From an uncultured Collinsella sp. (lineage in GTDB: Bacteria; Actinomycetota; Coriobacteriia; Coriobacteriales; Coriobacteriaceae), in contig CAAEEB010000023.1 of the NCBI GenBank assembly GCA_900754745.1, positions 1 to 33,521 of the forward strand: 33,521 nucleotides of DNA, read 5' to 3'. This document shows positions 23,890-30,800 of the stretch, in pieces. A program made the position numbers and the translations under genes. Position 1 is the stretch's first letter, and every line of letters starts with the position of its first letter. The notes below the pieces were generated by a model that made no database searches, was not told the DNA's origin, and saw only the letters and a list, made by a program, of their open reading frames with translations.

Positions 23890-24768
23890 TTACTTGTCGT
23901 GAAGGACGGTGCCGAGGAAGTCGGTGTCGAAGGGCACAGCTTCGGCAAAGACGTAGTCGCCGTCGCTGGCGATGAGCAGGTAGTTTTCCTCGCCGCCGAA
24001 CTCTGTATCGCCACATGGGACCACCCAGGCGTGGACGAATACCTCGAGTGCCGTGGCAGCGCAGTCGCGCAGGAACGTCACATCGCTCCCCTCGTTTGCG
24101 CTCACGATATTGGCCACGTAGATACCCCCGGGGTTCAGGCTGCCTCGCACCAAACGCAGCGCCTCAACCGTCGCCAGCTCGCGTACGGGCTCGGCACCGC
24201 CGAAGCAATCGCTCACGACCACGTCGTAGCGACGATGCCCCACGCTCGTCACACCCAGATACGAGCGAGCCTCAGCGGTTATCGCCCGCAGGCGATCGCC
24301 CGCCGCGCGCTCCAGCTCGTCTAGGTAGAACCAGCGGCGCGCCAGGCGCGTAATCTCGGCATCGTACTCAATGACGTCCATGCACAAGCTCTCGTGCGAC
24401 ATCAGCGCAAACTTGGGATAGGCAAACCCGCCGCCGCCCAGCATAAGCATGCGGTTGATACCGTGACCACAAGCGTCACGCATTGCGCCCTCGGCCTCAA
24501 ACACGTCGTCAAACGCACGATAGTACGCAAAGACCGGCTCGGCCCAACGCTCGCCAACGTAACTTGCGCTTTGGTAGACGCCGCCTTGCACGAGCACGCG
24601 GACCTCGTCACCGCTCTCGTCGTGCACGCGCTTCACACGCGCCAACCCATTGCGGGTTCGCGCAACCTGCAGACAGGCAGCACGAACAGCGACGGCGGCC
24701 GCACCAAGCGCCGCGGCTCCCAGAGCAACGCCGGCAACGACGCCAGCAGAAACACTCGGCTTGTTCAC
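23890..24768 (-). CDS. Membrane-anchored spermidine-synthase-fold protein
   Basis: The 292-residue protein has an N-terminal hydrophobic segment (about 8-32) followed by a Rossmann methyltransferase/polyamine-synthase fold: LMLGGGGFAYPKFAL (glycine loop), VIEYDAEI (acidic residue for the nucleoside ribose) and YDVVVSDCFGG. Spermidine synthases have an Asp in the last motif for amine binding; here the Asp is kept but the rest differs, so polyamine synthesis is unproven and the protein may be a methyltransferase or an inactive relative. The start is GTG directly after the TAA of the Elp3 gene; its AAGGAG lies six bases upstream inside that gene, which points to translational coupling. It converges on the helicase gene with only 27 bases between stops. 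Confidence 0.75.
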   Translation of the reverse strand: MNKPSVSAGVVAGVALGAAALGAAAVAVRAACLQVARTRNGLARVKRVHDESGDEVRVLVQGGVYQSASYVGERWAEPVFAYYRAFDDVFEAEGAMRDACGHGINRMLMLGGGGFAYPKFALMSHESLCMDVIEYDAEITRLARRWFYLDELERAAGDRLRAITAEARSYLGVTSVGHRRYDVVVSDCFGGAEPVRELATVEALRLVRGSLNPGGIYVANIVSANEGSDVTFLRDCAATALEVFVHAWVVPCGDTEFGGEENYLLIASDGDYVFAEAVPFDTDFLGTVLHDK

Positions 24769-26673
24769 TTAGAGCTCCTTTTGCAGATAGAGTCCATGGT
24801 CGTAAAAACCCAAATGGCGATAGTACTCGCGCGTACCGATCGCGCTGATCACGTTGATGCGCGCATAGCCCGCGTCCCGGGCGATCTCGCATGCATGCTC
24901 TACGAGCAAACGCCCCAATCCATGGTGCTGGGCCGCCTGGCCTTGATCCCCCACGCGCGCCGCCATGCCATACACGTGCACCTCGCGAATCATCGCCTCG
25001 TCCGGCGTCGTCGGCAACTCGTCCGCATGCGCGGCAACAAACGAATGATCGGGCAGCGACAACCGCAAAAAGCCAGCGATCTTGCCCTGCGGCGTCACCC
25101 ACTGCAAAAGGCGCTCGTGCGTCACCGGCGTCTCATAAACAACCTCATCAAGAGACAGCTCATCCAGATCGGCGCCCGCCGTGCTGATCTCGCGATAGCG
25201 AATCTCGCGCACCTTCGAGCCCTCGCCGCGAGCTGCCAAACGGTTCTCGACGAGCTGGCGCAGGTTGGGCTTCTTGTTGCCCACCATGATGTCGTCGGAG
25301 CTAAAGTCGCGGATCATGCGACTGATGCGGCAGAACGCCGGCGTCACCACGATGTCGTCGGCCAGCACATCGAGCAGCTCATCCTCGGTATAGGGGCGCC
25401 ACTCGCCGCGCTCATAGCGGCCCACCAGACGCGAGCCCTCGATGAGCGCACACGGATAAACCTTGACCTCGTCGGGCATAAAGGCCCCTTCGGTCATAAA
25501 GCGCTCGTAGTCGCGCTTGTCCCCCTCGGGCGTGGCGCCCAGCAAGTTGAGCATAAAATGCGCGTGGATCTTAAAGCCAAACAGGCGCGCAAGCGAAAAC
25601 GCCCGCTCGATCTGTGCCACCGAAATGCGACGCTCATTGATATCGAGCAGGTGCCGGTCGAGACTCTGGATACCCATCTGAATCTTGGTGCAACCCAGGC
25701 GGCGAATAAGCGTGAGCGCCTGCGGCGTTACGGCATCGGGGCGCGTCTCGATAACGAGCCCCACCACGCGATGCTTCGCCGTCTCGTTGATGCGCTGCTG
25801 ACGCTCAAGCTCCTCCATCGTTGCCGTTTGCCACTCGGCAACCTCGCCCCACGGCGTACCGGGGCCGTACAGACGACGCACCGCGCGGTTATAGCCACCC
25901 ACGGCAGCATCCACACGCCCCTGCTCGTCGGCAACACCGCTCGCAAGCTCGGCCTCGTCGGTCGCAATACCGGCAGCCCGATAGCGCTCGCGGCGCTCCG
26001 CCACCACCGGCGGCAGGGCATCGGCGGGAGCGTCATCGAGCAGGCACCCCGCCTCGGCACGGCTGATGCCCGGACGCGCCAACATGGGGTTTGCTGCCAC
26101 GCCGGCGACGGCATCGTCATTGAGCGCACGGAAAAGCTCCGACATAAACCACGTTTGATACCCTTGCGGATAGTCGCTCCAGGTACCGCCGAGCACAATG
26201 AGCTCGATCTTATCGGTCGCATGACCCATCTGCGAAAGCGCCGTCAAACGGGCACTCACCTGCAGATACGGATCGAAGCAGTTTTGCTCTGCACGGGCGC
26301 ACGCCGGCTCGGCGTGCAGATAGCTCTTGGGCATGCGCAGATCATTGGGGCAAAACAGGCAATCGCCCGAGCACGGCCAGGGCTTGGTGATGACGGTAAT
26401 GGTCGCCACGCCCGAAGCCGTGCGGCGCGGCTTCATGCGTAGCACCTGCAGCAGTTGGCGTTCCAGATCGGAATCGACATTCCACGCAGCCCACCGAGCC
26501 GGCTCCTCACGTTTAACCCGCTGGTAGAACGGCAGCAGACGGCGCTTGGCCAAATCGCGTTTGTCGGCACCCTCACGGCGCGCCTCGGCATGTATCAGTT
26601 TGACGAGCGCCTTGTCGTCCACGGTCTCGCCGTGACGCAGAGCCTCGAGTATGTTCAAGATAATCTGTTCCAT
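24769..26673 (-). CDS. elp3: Elp3 family radical SAM/GNAT tRNA-modifying enzyme
   Basis: The 634-residue protein combines a radical SAM domain with a C-terminal acetyltransferase domain, the Elp3 layout. Elp3 uses acetyl-CoA and SAM to add a carboxymethyl group to C5 of wobble uridine 34 in tRNA. Cys101, Cys105 and Cys108 in WPCSGDCLFCP should hold the 4Fe-4S cluster; GGTWSDYPQGYQ, VIETRPDAVTPQ and KIQMGIQSLD follow in the order typical for the family. The GNAT part lies at about 545-634, with GQAAQHHGLGRLLVEHA as the acetyl-CoA-binding region and YYRHLGF at the end. The ATG start has GGGG upstream. Bacterial members are scattered; no other Elongator subunit is encoded. It heads a two-gene unit with the spermidine-synthase-like gene. 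Confidence 0.9.
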   Translation of the reverse strand: MEQIILNILEALRHGETVDDKALVKLIHAEARREGADKRDLAKRRLLPFYQRVKREEPARWAAWNVDSDLERQLLQVLRMKPRRTASGVATITVITKPWPCSGDCLFCPNDLRMPKSYLHAEPACARAEQNCFDPYLQVSARLTALSQMGHATDKIELIVLGGTWSDYPQGYQTWFMSELFRALNDDAVAGVAANPMLARPGISRAEAGCLLDDAPADALPPVVAERRERYRAAGIATDEAELASGVADEQGRVDAAVGGYNRAVRRLYGPGTPWGEVAEWQTATMEELERQQRINETAKHRVVGLVIETRPDAVTPQALTLIRRLGCTKIQMGIQSLDRHLLDINERRISVAQIERAFSLARLFGFKIHAHFMLNLLGATPEGDKRDYERFMTEGAFMPDEVKVYPCALIEGSRLVGRYERGEWRPYTEDELLDVLADDIVVTPAFCRISRMIRDFSSDDIMVGNKKPNLRQLVENRLAARGEGSKVREIRYREISTAGADLDELSLDEVVYETPVTHERLLQWVTPQGKIAGFLRLSLPDHSFVAAHADELPTTPDEAMIREVHVYGMAARVGDQGQAAQHHGLGRLLVEHACEIARDAGYARINVISAIGTREYYRHLGFYDHGLYLQKEL

Positions 26674-26680
26674 GTCCCCA

Positions 26681-26723
26681 TTGTAAAGGCAAAGGCGCCG
26701 AAGCCCGTCACGGCTCCGGCGCC
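26681..26723 (-). terminator. Terminator of the XRE-DUF4097 unit
   Basis: On the minus strand GGCGCCGGAGCC and GGCTTCGGCGCC (26694-26723) form a 12-bp stem with one G-U pair, followed by TTTGCCTTTACAA. It lies 47 bases after the DUF4097 stop codon and ends eight bases before the Elp3 start codon. Confidence 0.7.
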
Positions 26724-26770
26724 TCCATCAAAGAGCATGCCTATATGTACCGATCTCCGAAAACCGCATG

Positions 26771-27673
26771 TCACTCCGGATCAAACGACATGTCGCCCGA
26801 ACCGACCTCAAAACGATACGCAGCAGACTTATCGCCGTTATCGAATTCAAGATTCAAAATGGTCTCGCCGTCGTAGCCAAGCGGAAGGAAATCGCTCTCG
26901 AAGTCGCCACTGCCCAAGGCGAGGCTCGCCTTAAAGCCCGTCGAGTTCGGAACCGTCATCTCCACATCGCCCGAGCCCACACTCACGTCCATCGACTTCG
27001 CGGGGGCCTGGTAGAGCTCGAACGTCACATCGCCCGAACCGACCTCGGCATTCAGGGTATCGGTCACGGTGCCCGTAAACTCAACGTCTCCAGAGTCCAA
27101 AGTCAGGTTGAAGTCATGACACGCAATGCCCGCGACCGTCAGGTCACCCGATCCTACATTCGCTGTAATGCCCACCATGTTATCGGCAACTTCGCGCGGC
27201 AGCTCGACGGTAACCGTGCGGTCAATGGCGCGCTCGTCATCGCAATCGAACTGGCGAATCTTGAGCGTAGGGCCCTTGATTTCGGCCAGGTTCTGGGTTG
27301 CCGCATCGAAGGCAACGGTCCCCGTTGCCACGCGACCGCTTTCAATTACGCGCACTGGCCCGCCGGAGACGTGTTTGACCTCGACCGTGCCCGACGTCAC
27401 GTCCAAGTCAAGCGATGTGAACGCGTCGGCATCAAACGTTTCGCTCGAAAGCTGCTGAGGCCGAGCGGAATATTTACCGCCATCGTTCATAAAATCGTCG
27501 TCGTCAACCACATCGTCCATACTGGACAAGCCGGATACAACATCGTCGAGATCCCACGGACCATCAAAATGAATCAATGTCCGCGAAATGCCAAAGACAA
27601 GTCCGATGATAAGCACAAACGCTCCGATGCCAATGCCCAAGCGCCTCTTAGACTCATGCGAGAGCTTCATCAT
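26771..27673 (-). CDS. DUF4097 beta-repeat membrane-anchored protein
   Basis: The 300-residue protein has one N-terminal membrane helix (about 12-33), an acidic linker with a run of Asp near 50-60, then a repeated beta-strand domain from about 85 to the end. The repeats carry the sequence GSGD five times at spacings of about 20-25 residues (for example NVGSGDLTV, EVGSGDVTF, SVGSGDVEM), the hallmark of DUF4097 adhesin-like beta-helices. It should sit outside the membrane. Its ATG overlaps the TGA of the XRE gene (ATGA), so the two are translated together. DUF4097 proteins commonly accompany regulators in Gram-positive envelope-stress operons; a role in signalling or envelope stress is inference. 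Confidence 0.85.
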   Translation of the reverse strand: MMKLSHESKRRLGIGIGAFVLIIGLVFGISRTLIHFDGPWDLDDVVSGLSSMDDVVDDDDFMNDGGKYSARPQQLSSETFDADAFTSLDLDVTSGTVEVKHVSGGPVRVIESGRVATGTVAFDAATQNLAEIKGPTLKIRQFDCDDERAIDRTVTVELPREVADNMVGITANVGSGDLTVAGIACHDFNLTLDSGDVEFTGTVTDTLNAEVGSGDVTFELYQAPAKSMDVSVGSGDVEMTVPNSTGFKASLALGSGDFESDFLPLGYDGETILNLEFDNGDKSAAYRFEVGSGDMSFDPE

Positions 27674-28392
27674 TCATCACCTTCTTTGGCACTCGACTCA
27701 GCGGTGGTCGCGGCAGCCATGTCAGCGTCAACCGCTGTGGAAACGTCCTCCCCTTTAGTCCTAGCGACCGCCGGCGCCGGACCAACCTGGATATCCCCGC
27801 GCGCCCAATCGCCATCGAGCGCACGTGCCACCCAGTGATAGATGGGGATCGTAAAGAAGATCAGTGCGGGAAAGGGGCTGACACCAACCAGGAACATCAG
27901 TAAAAAGAACAGCAGCCAGCACACGGCCCAATACGGGAACGACTGGAACGGACCCTTCACCGGAGTCGGGCCGGCCGCAACGGCACCCGTCACCTGAGCC
28001 GTCGCCGCATTGGCGGCCTGCGCACTCCAGCTTGCCGCCTGCGCCGCCTTGGCTGCCGCGTCACTTGCCTGCGTTGCCGCCTCAGTCGCACGCGCCGCTG
28101 CCTCATGGGTGCGGGCGCGCTCTGCCGCCTCGGCCTCGCGCTGACGAGCGCGGTCCTCGTTCTCAAACTCGATATCGTCCTCGATCTCATCGCTCGGATT
28201 GAGGAGCTCGTCCAAACTCACGCCATAGAGCTTGGCAAGCGAGATCAGGTTTTCGGTATCGGGCGAGCTCTCCGCGCGCTCCCATTTACTGACCGCCTGG
28301 CGCGACAGTCCCAGCTTTCGCGCCAGCCCTTCTTGGCTAAAGCCCTTGCTGCGACGAAGGTCGGCGAGCCGCTGCGCAGTTTCTACATTCAT
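27670..28392 (-). CDS. Membrane-tethered XRE transcriptional regulator
   Basis: The 240-residue protein starts with a Cro/C1-type helix-turn-helix (residues 5-62; GFSQEGLARKLGLSRQAVSKW is the DNA-binding core). An acidic stretch (65-82) and a long Ala/Arg/Glu-rich probably coiled-coil segment (83-140) lead to two hydrophobic segments at about 153-171 and 174-191, then an Ala-rich tail. The DNA-binding domain is thus held at the membrane. The ATG at 28392 has AGGAGG four bases upstream; further in-frame extension upstream is not supported. It is coupled by a four-base overlap to the DUF4097 gene and probably senses the membrane or that partner, and may control its own operon. Confidence 0.85.
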   Translation of the reverse strand: MNVETAQRLADLRRSKGFSQEGLARKLGLSRQAVSKWERAESSPDTENLISLAKLYGVSLDELLNPSDEIEDDIEFENEDRARQREAEAAERARTHEAAARATEAATQASDAAAKAAQAASWSAQAANAATAQVTGAVAAGPTPVKGPFQSFPYWAVCWLLFFLLMFLVGVSPFPALIFFTIPIYHWVARALDGDWARGDIQVGPAPAVARTKGEDVSTAVDADMAAATTAESSAKEGDE

Positions 28393-28441
28393 GGTTCCTC
28401 CTATGTGATGCCAGCCGTGCCGCCGGACCGTTTTTGTTCTT

Positions 28442-28451
28442 AAGGCGCCTT
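28442..28451. promoter_or_regulatory. Palindrome upstream of XRE gene
   Basis: AAGGCGCCTT is a perfect 10-base palindrome 50 bases upstream of the regulator start, in the divergent region 28393-28659. It could be an operator for the regulator itself; its AT-rich flank could hold the promoter, but no clear boxes were found. Confidence 0.3.
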
Positions 28452-28583
28452 GCACAGTTAAAAATGTATCCGCCACCGCCAAAAGCATGCCACCTATTCT
28501 AGTGAGATTTTTGACAACCGGCGGTTGCGGATGCATATGAGCTGCGGAAATGTGTCCAAACAAAGCAATGACCCGTAGCTTGG

Positions 28584-28613
28584 TTGTCCCCGTTGCGGCG
28601 TTAACGGTAGTAT
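28584..28613 (+). promoter_or_regulatory. Promoter of Trm9-like methyltransferase gene
   Basis: TTGTCC (28584-28589) and TAGTAT (28608-28613) are separated by 18 bases, each with at least four matches to the consensus. They lie about 47 bases before the GTG start. Confidence 0.45.
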
Positions 28614-28659
28614 GGTCGTACTGTTTGTTTCGCACCGCCAACGGAGGGAGTTCCGCGCC

Positions 28660-29532
28660 GTGAACCGCGATTTCGCCTCATCGCTCATCCAGCTCAATAA
28701 CACGTTCTATCGCGAGCACTCCGCCTCCTTTTCCGATACGCGCCAAGCCCCGTGGCCCGGCTGGGTGCGCACCATGGACATCGCGCTCGAACAGCTCGAC
28801 GTCGCCACGATCGAGCATCCCGTCCGCGTCTTCGATCTTGCCTGCGGCAATATGCGATTCGAGAACTTTGCCGCCGGCGGTGCACTCGCCGCCAAGGGCG
28901 TCGACGGCGCAAACCCCTCGGCAGATGCCAGTTGCCCGTTTGAGTTCTACGGTGTCGACTCGTGCCAAGATTTGGCTATCGATGCACATGGACACGCCCT
29001 GCGCATTCCCAACCTGCACTTCCAGGAACTCGATGTGCTCGACGCCCTCATGAAGCTCAACCCCGCCGAGACGCCCGACGTGCTTTTCGACGCCCCGCTC
29101 GCCGACATCTCGGTCTGCTTTGGATTTATGCACCACGTGCCGTCGTGCGAGTACCGCGTACGCGTGCTCGACGCCCTGGTGCGCCAGACGCGCCCAGGCG
29201 GCATCATCGCCATCAGCTTTTGGGAGTTTATGAACGACGAGCGCATGGCGCGCAAGGCCGTTCGCGCCGAGGCCCGCGCCGAGCTCACCCCGCCGTTTGA
29301 GGGTTACGATTCCGCGCAGTTTGAAGCCGGTGACCACCTCATTGGCTGGCAAAACGACCGCCACGCCTACCGCTATTGCCATCACTTTGACGATCAGCAG
29401 ATCACCGACCTGGTGCGCGGCGTCCGTACGTTCTACAAGAGCGGCGAGGTCCCCGTGCGCGAGCTCGAGCGCTTCCATGCCGACGGTCGCAGCGGCGATC
29501 TCAACCGCTATGTGATTCTCAAGCGTCTGTAG
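28660..29532 (+). CDS. Trm9/ALKBH8-like SAM methyltransferase
   Basis: The 290-residue class I methyltransferase has motif I DLACGN at 59-64. The stretch before it, FYREHSASFSDTRQAPWPGW (16-35), closely follows the N-terminal signature of Trm9/ALKBH8 methyltransferases (F-S-x-T-R-x-x-P-W-P), and FGFMHHVPSCEYRVRVLDAL with the following PGG-containing strand matches their central V/MHH motif. Trm9 methylates 5-carboxymethyluridine at tRNA position 34. The bacterial protein has a longer N-terminal spacer and lacks any Trm112 gene nearby, so the same activity is inference. The GTG start is preceded by ACGGAGGGAG nine bases upstream; an in-frame ATG at 28612 would fall on the promoter -10 box and was rejected. 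Confidence 0.8.
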   Translation: MNRDFASSLIQLNNTFYREHSASFSDTRQAPWPGWVRTMDIALEQLDVATIEHPVRVFDLACGNMRFENFAAGGALAAKGVDGANPSADASCPFEFYGVDSCQDLAIDAHGHALRIPNLHFQELDVLDALMKLNPAETPDVLFDAPLADISVCFGFMHHVPSCEYRVRVLDALVRQTRPGGIIAISFWEFMNDERMARKAVRAEARAELTPPFEGYDSAQFEAGDHLIGWQNDRHAYRYCHHFDDQQITDLVRGVRTFYKSGEVPVRELERFHADGRSGDLNRYVILKRL

Positions 29533-29602
29533 GCATCGACGACTCGCCGTCGAGCCGCATCGCATCTTTCGGGCAAACTATGCCCACCCCTTTTTCAACC
29601 CA

Positions 29603-29651
29603 TTGACGGAACGCGCAGCTATGCGTTCCATACTTATGACCAAGGAGCCTC
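29603..29651 (+). promoter_or_regulatory. Dyad upstream of trmB
   Basis: GGAACGC (29608-29614) and GCGTTCC (29623-29629) form a perfect 7-bp dyad with an 8-base spacer. It lies just upstream of the ribosome binding site AAGGAG (29642-29647) of trmB. TTGACG at 29603-29608 could be a -35 box, with a poor -10 further on. An operator or leader hairpin is possible. Confidence 0.35.
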
Positions 29652-30491
29652 ATGGGAGCCGTCCACGTTCGCACGCCTAAGAACTTTGTGCTCGAAGAGC
29701 GCCTGGAGCGCTACGCCGATGCGATTGAGACGAACCCCGAGGCCTATGCCGGGGATTGGCGCGAGGCCTGTGCGCCGGTTGGCGGCTCGTCCTTCACCCG
29801 CCTTCATCTAGATCTGGGCTGCGGCAAAGGCACCTATCTGGTTGAGCGAGCTCACCGTGAACCCGACACCCTCTTTATCGGTATGGACCAGGAGCCCATC
29901 TGCATCGCCTATGCCGCACAGAAAATCTGCGAGCAGGAACTGGCCAACGCACTCGTCCTGCCCCGAGGCGCCGCATCGCTGCCGCAGCTGTTTGTCGCAG
30001 GCGAACTCGATGCCATCACCATTAACTTTCCCACGCCGCAGCCCAAGGCCAAGTACGCCAAAAAACGACTCGTCCATGTCGACCATCTGATGCTCTACCG
30101 CCCGCTCTTTGCAGCCGATGCCACCGTCACGCTGCGAACCGACAGCAAGCCATTGCGCGACTACGCCTTGGGGCAGTTTGCCGCGGCAGGCTACGACACG
30201 CTTTGGGTAAGTGACGACGTCCGCCGCGACCATCCCGAGCATCCCGAGACCGAATATGAATGCCGCACGCGCGAGATGGGTGCCGCCGTCTATGGCATTT
30301 GCGCCACACCCGGCGAGAAGCCTACCGAAGAGCAACTCGCAGCAGGCCGAGCGCAGGAGCAAAGCCTTGCCTGCTACCTGCCCGATAACCTCGGTGAGCT
30401 CACCTACGTGCCTCTCGGCATGGAAGAGGCCGTCGAGAACTTTAAAAACCGCGCCCGCAAAGGCAAGAAGCGCCTGCCACAAGAGTCCTAG
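29652..30491 (+). CDS. trmB: tRNA (guanine-N7-)-methyltransferase, variant
   Basis: The 279-residue protein matches TrmB, which makes N7-methylguanosine at position 46 of tRNA using SAM. LHLDLGCGKGTYLVE (51-65) is the SAM-binding motif I, with FIGMDQE following. The family signature after the fourth strand is normally NFPDPWPK; here it is NFPTPQPK (125-132), so the conserved Asp, proposed to be catalytic in the E. coli enzyme, is Thr128 and the Trp is Gln130, while the basic K/R run after it is kept. The C-terminal region is longer than in E. coli, and ends in a Lys/Arg-rich tail. The ATG has AAGGAG four bases upstream. Activity may be lost, altered or rescued by another residue. Confidence 0.8.
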   Translation: MGAVHVRTPKNFVLEERLERYADAIETNPEAYAGDWREACAPVGGSSFTRLHLDLGCGKGTYLVERAHREPDTLFIGMDQEPICIAYAAQKICEQELANALVLPRGAASLPQLFVAGELDAITINFPTPQPKAKYAKKRLVHVDHLMLYRPLFAADATVTLRTDSKPLRDYALGQFAAAGYDTLWVSDDVRRDHPEHPETEYECRTREMGAAVYGICATPGEKPTEEQLAAGRAQEQSLACYLPDNLGELTYVPLGMEEAVENFKNRARKGKKRLPQES

Positions 30492-30800
30492 GGGCCTCTG
30501 ATGGTCGCGGCGTCAGCAAACAAGCGCAAATAGGCGCCAGCAAACGACCCTCAAACCTAAGTGAGTAGACTTTTTTGCAATAGCCAAGCACAACCCGCAT
30601 AACGAAAACTAAAACCGCAGGTAGAGTCCTTGCGCAAAAGCCATGCGCTCGCGATATTGCAAAAAGTCTACTCACTTAGCTAGCGACTGCACCAAACGGC
30701 TGGGCAGAACGCCCATTTCCTGCATTTTATCGCGCGCTGGCACCCCGCGCCGCCGCTACGCCATAATAGTTGGCGGACAATCGCGAGAGAAAGCAAACAC
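30492..30800. other. Intergenic region with repeat element and possible promoter
   Basis: This 309-base stretch has no gene. It carries the inverted-repeat element at 30557-30679 and, closer to the helicase gene, CATAAT at 30762-30767, a possible -10 box about 34 bases before the ATG without a clear -35. No terminator after trmB was identified unless the inverted repeat itself serves. Confidence 0.4.
30557..30679. repeat. 123-bp element with 25-bp terminal inverted repeats
   Basis: The left arm (30557-30582) and right arm (30655-30679) are inverted copies, beginning CTAAGTGAGTAGAC, that match at every base except one extra T in the left arm's T run. They bound a 72-base core without an open reading frame. 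The size and long termini resemble a MITE or a bacterial intergenic repeat. No target duplication is obvious at the ends. Confidence 0.75.

Noticed and set aside
24394..26442. Plus-strand 682-codon frame opposite Elp3 and the spermidine-synthase-like gene
   Set aside because: It spans two real genes on the other strand, is low-complexity and Arg/His/Ala/Leu-rich, and shows no motif.
28393..28641. N-terminal extension of the XRE regulator
   Set aside because: The ATG at 28392 has a perfect AGGAGG, and the extension has no homology-like pattern and runs through the promoter region.
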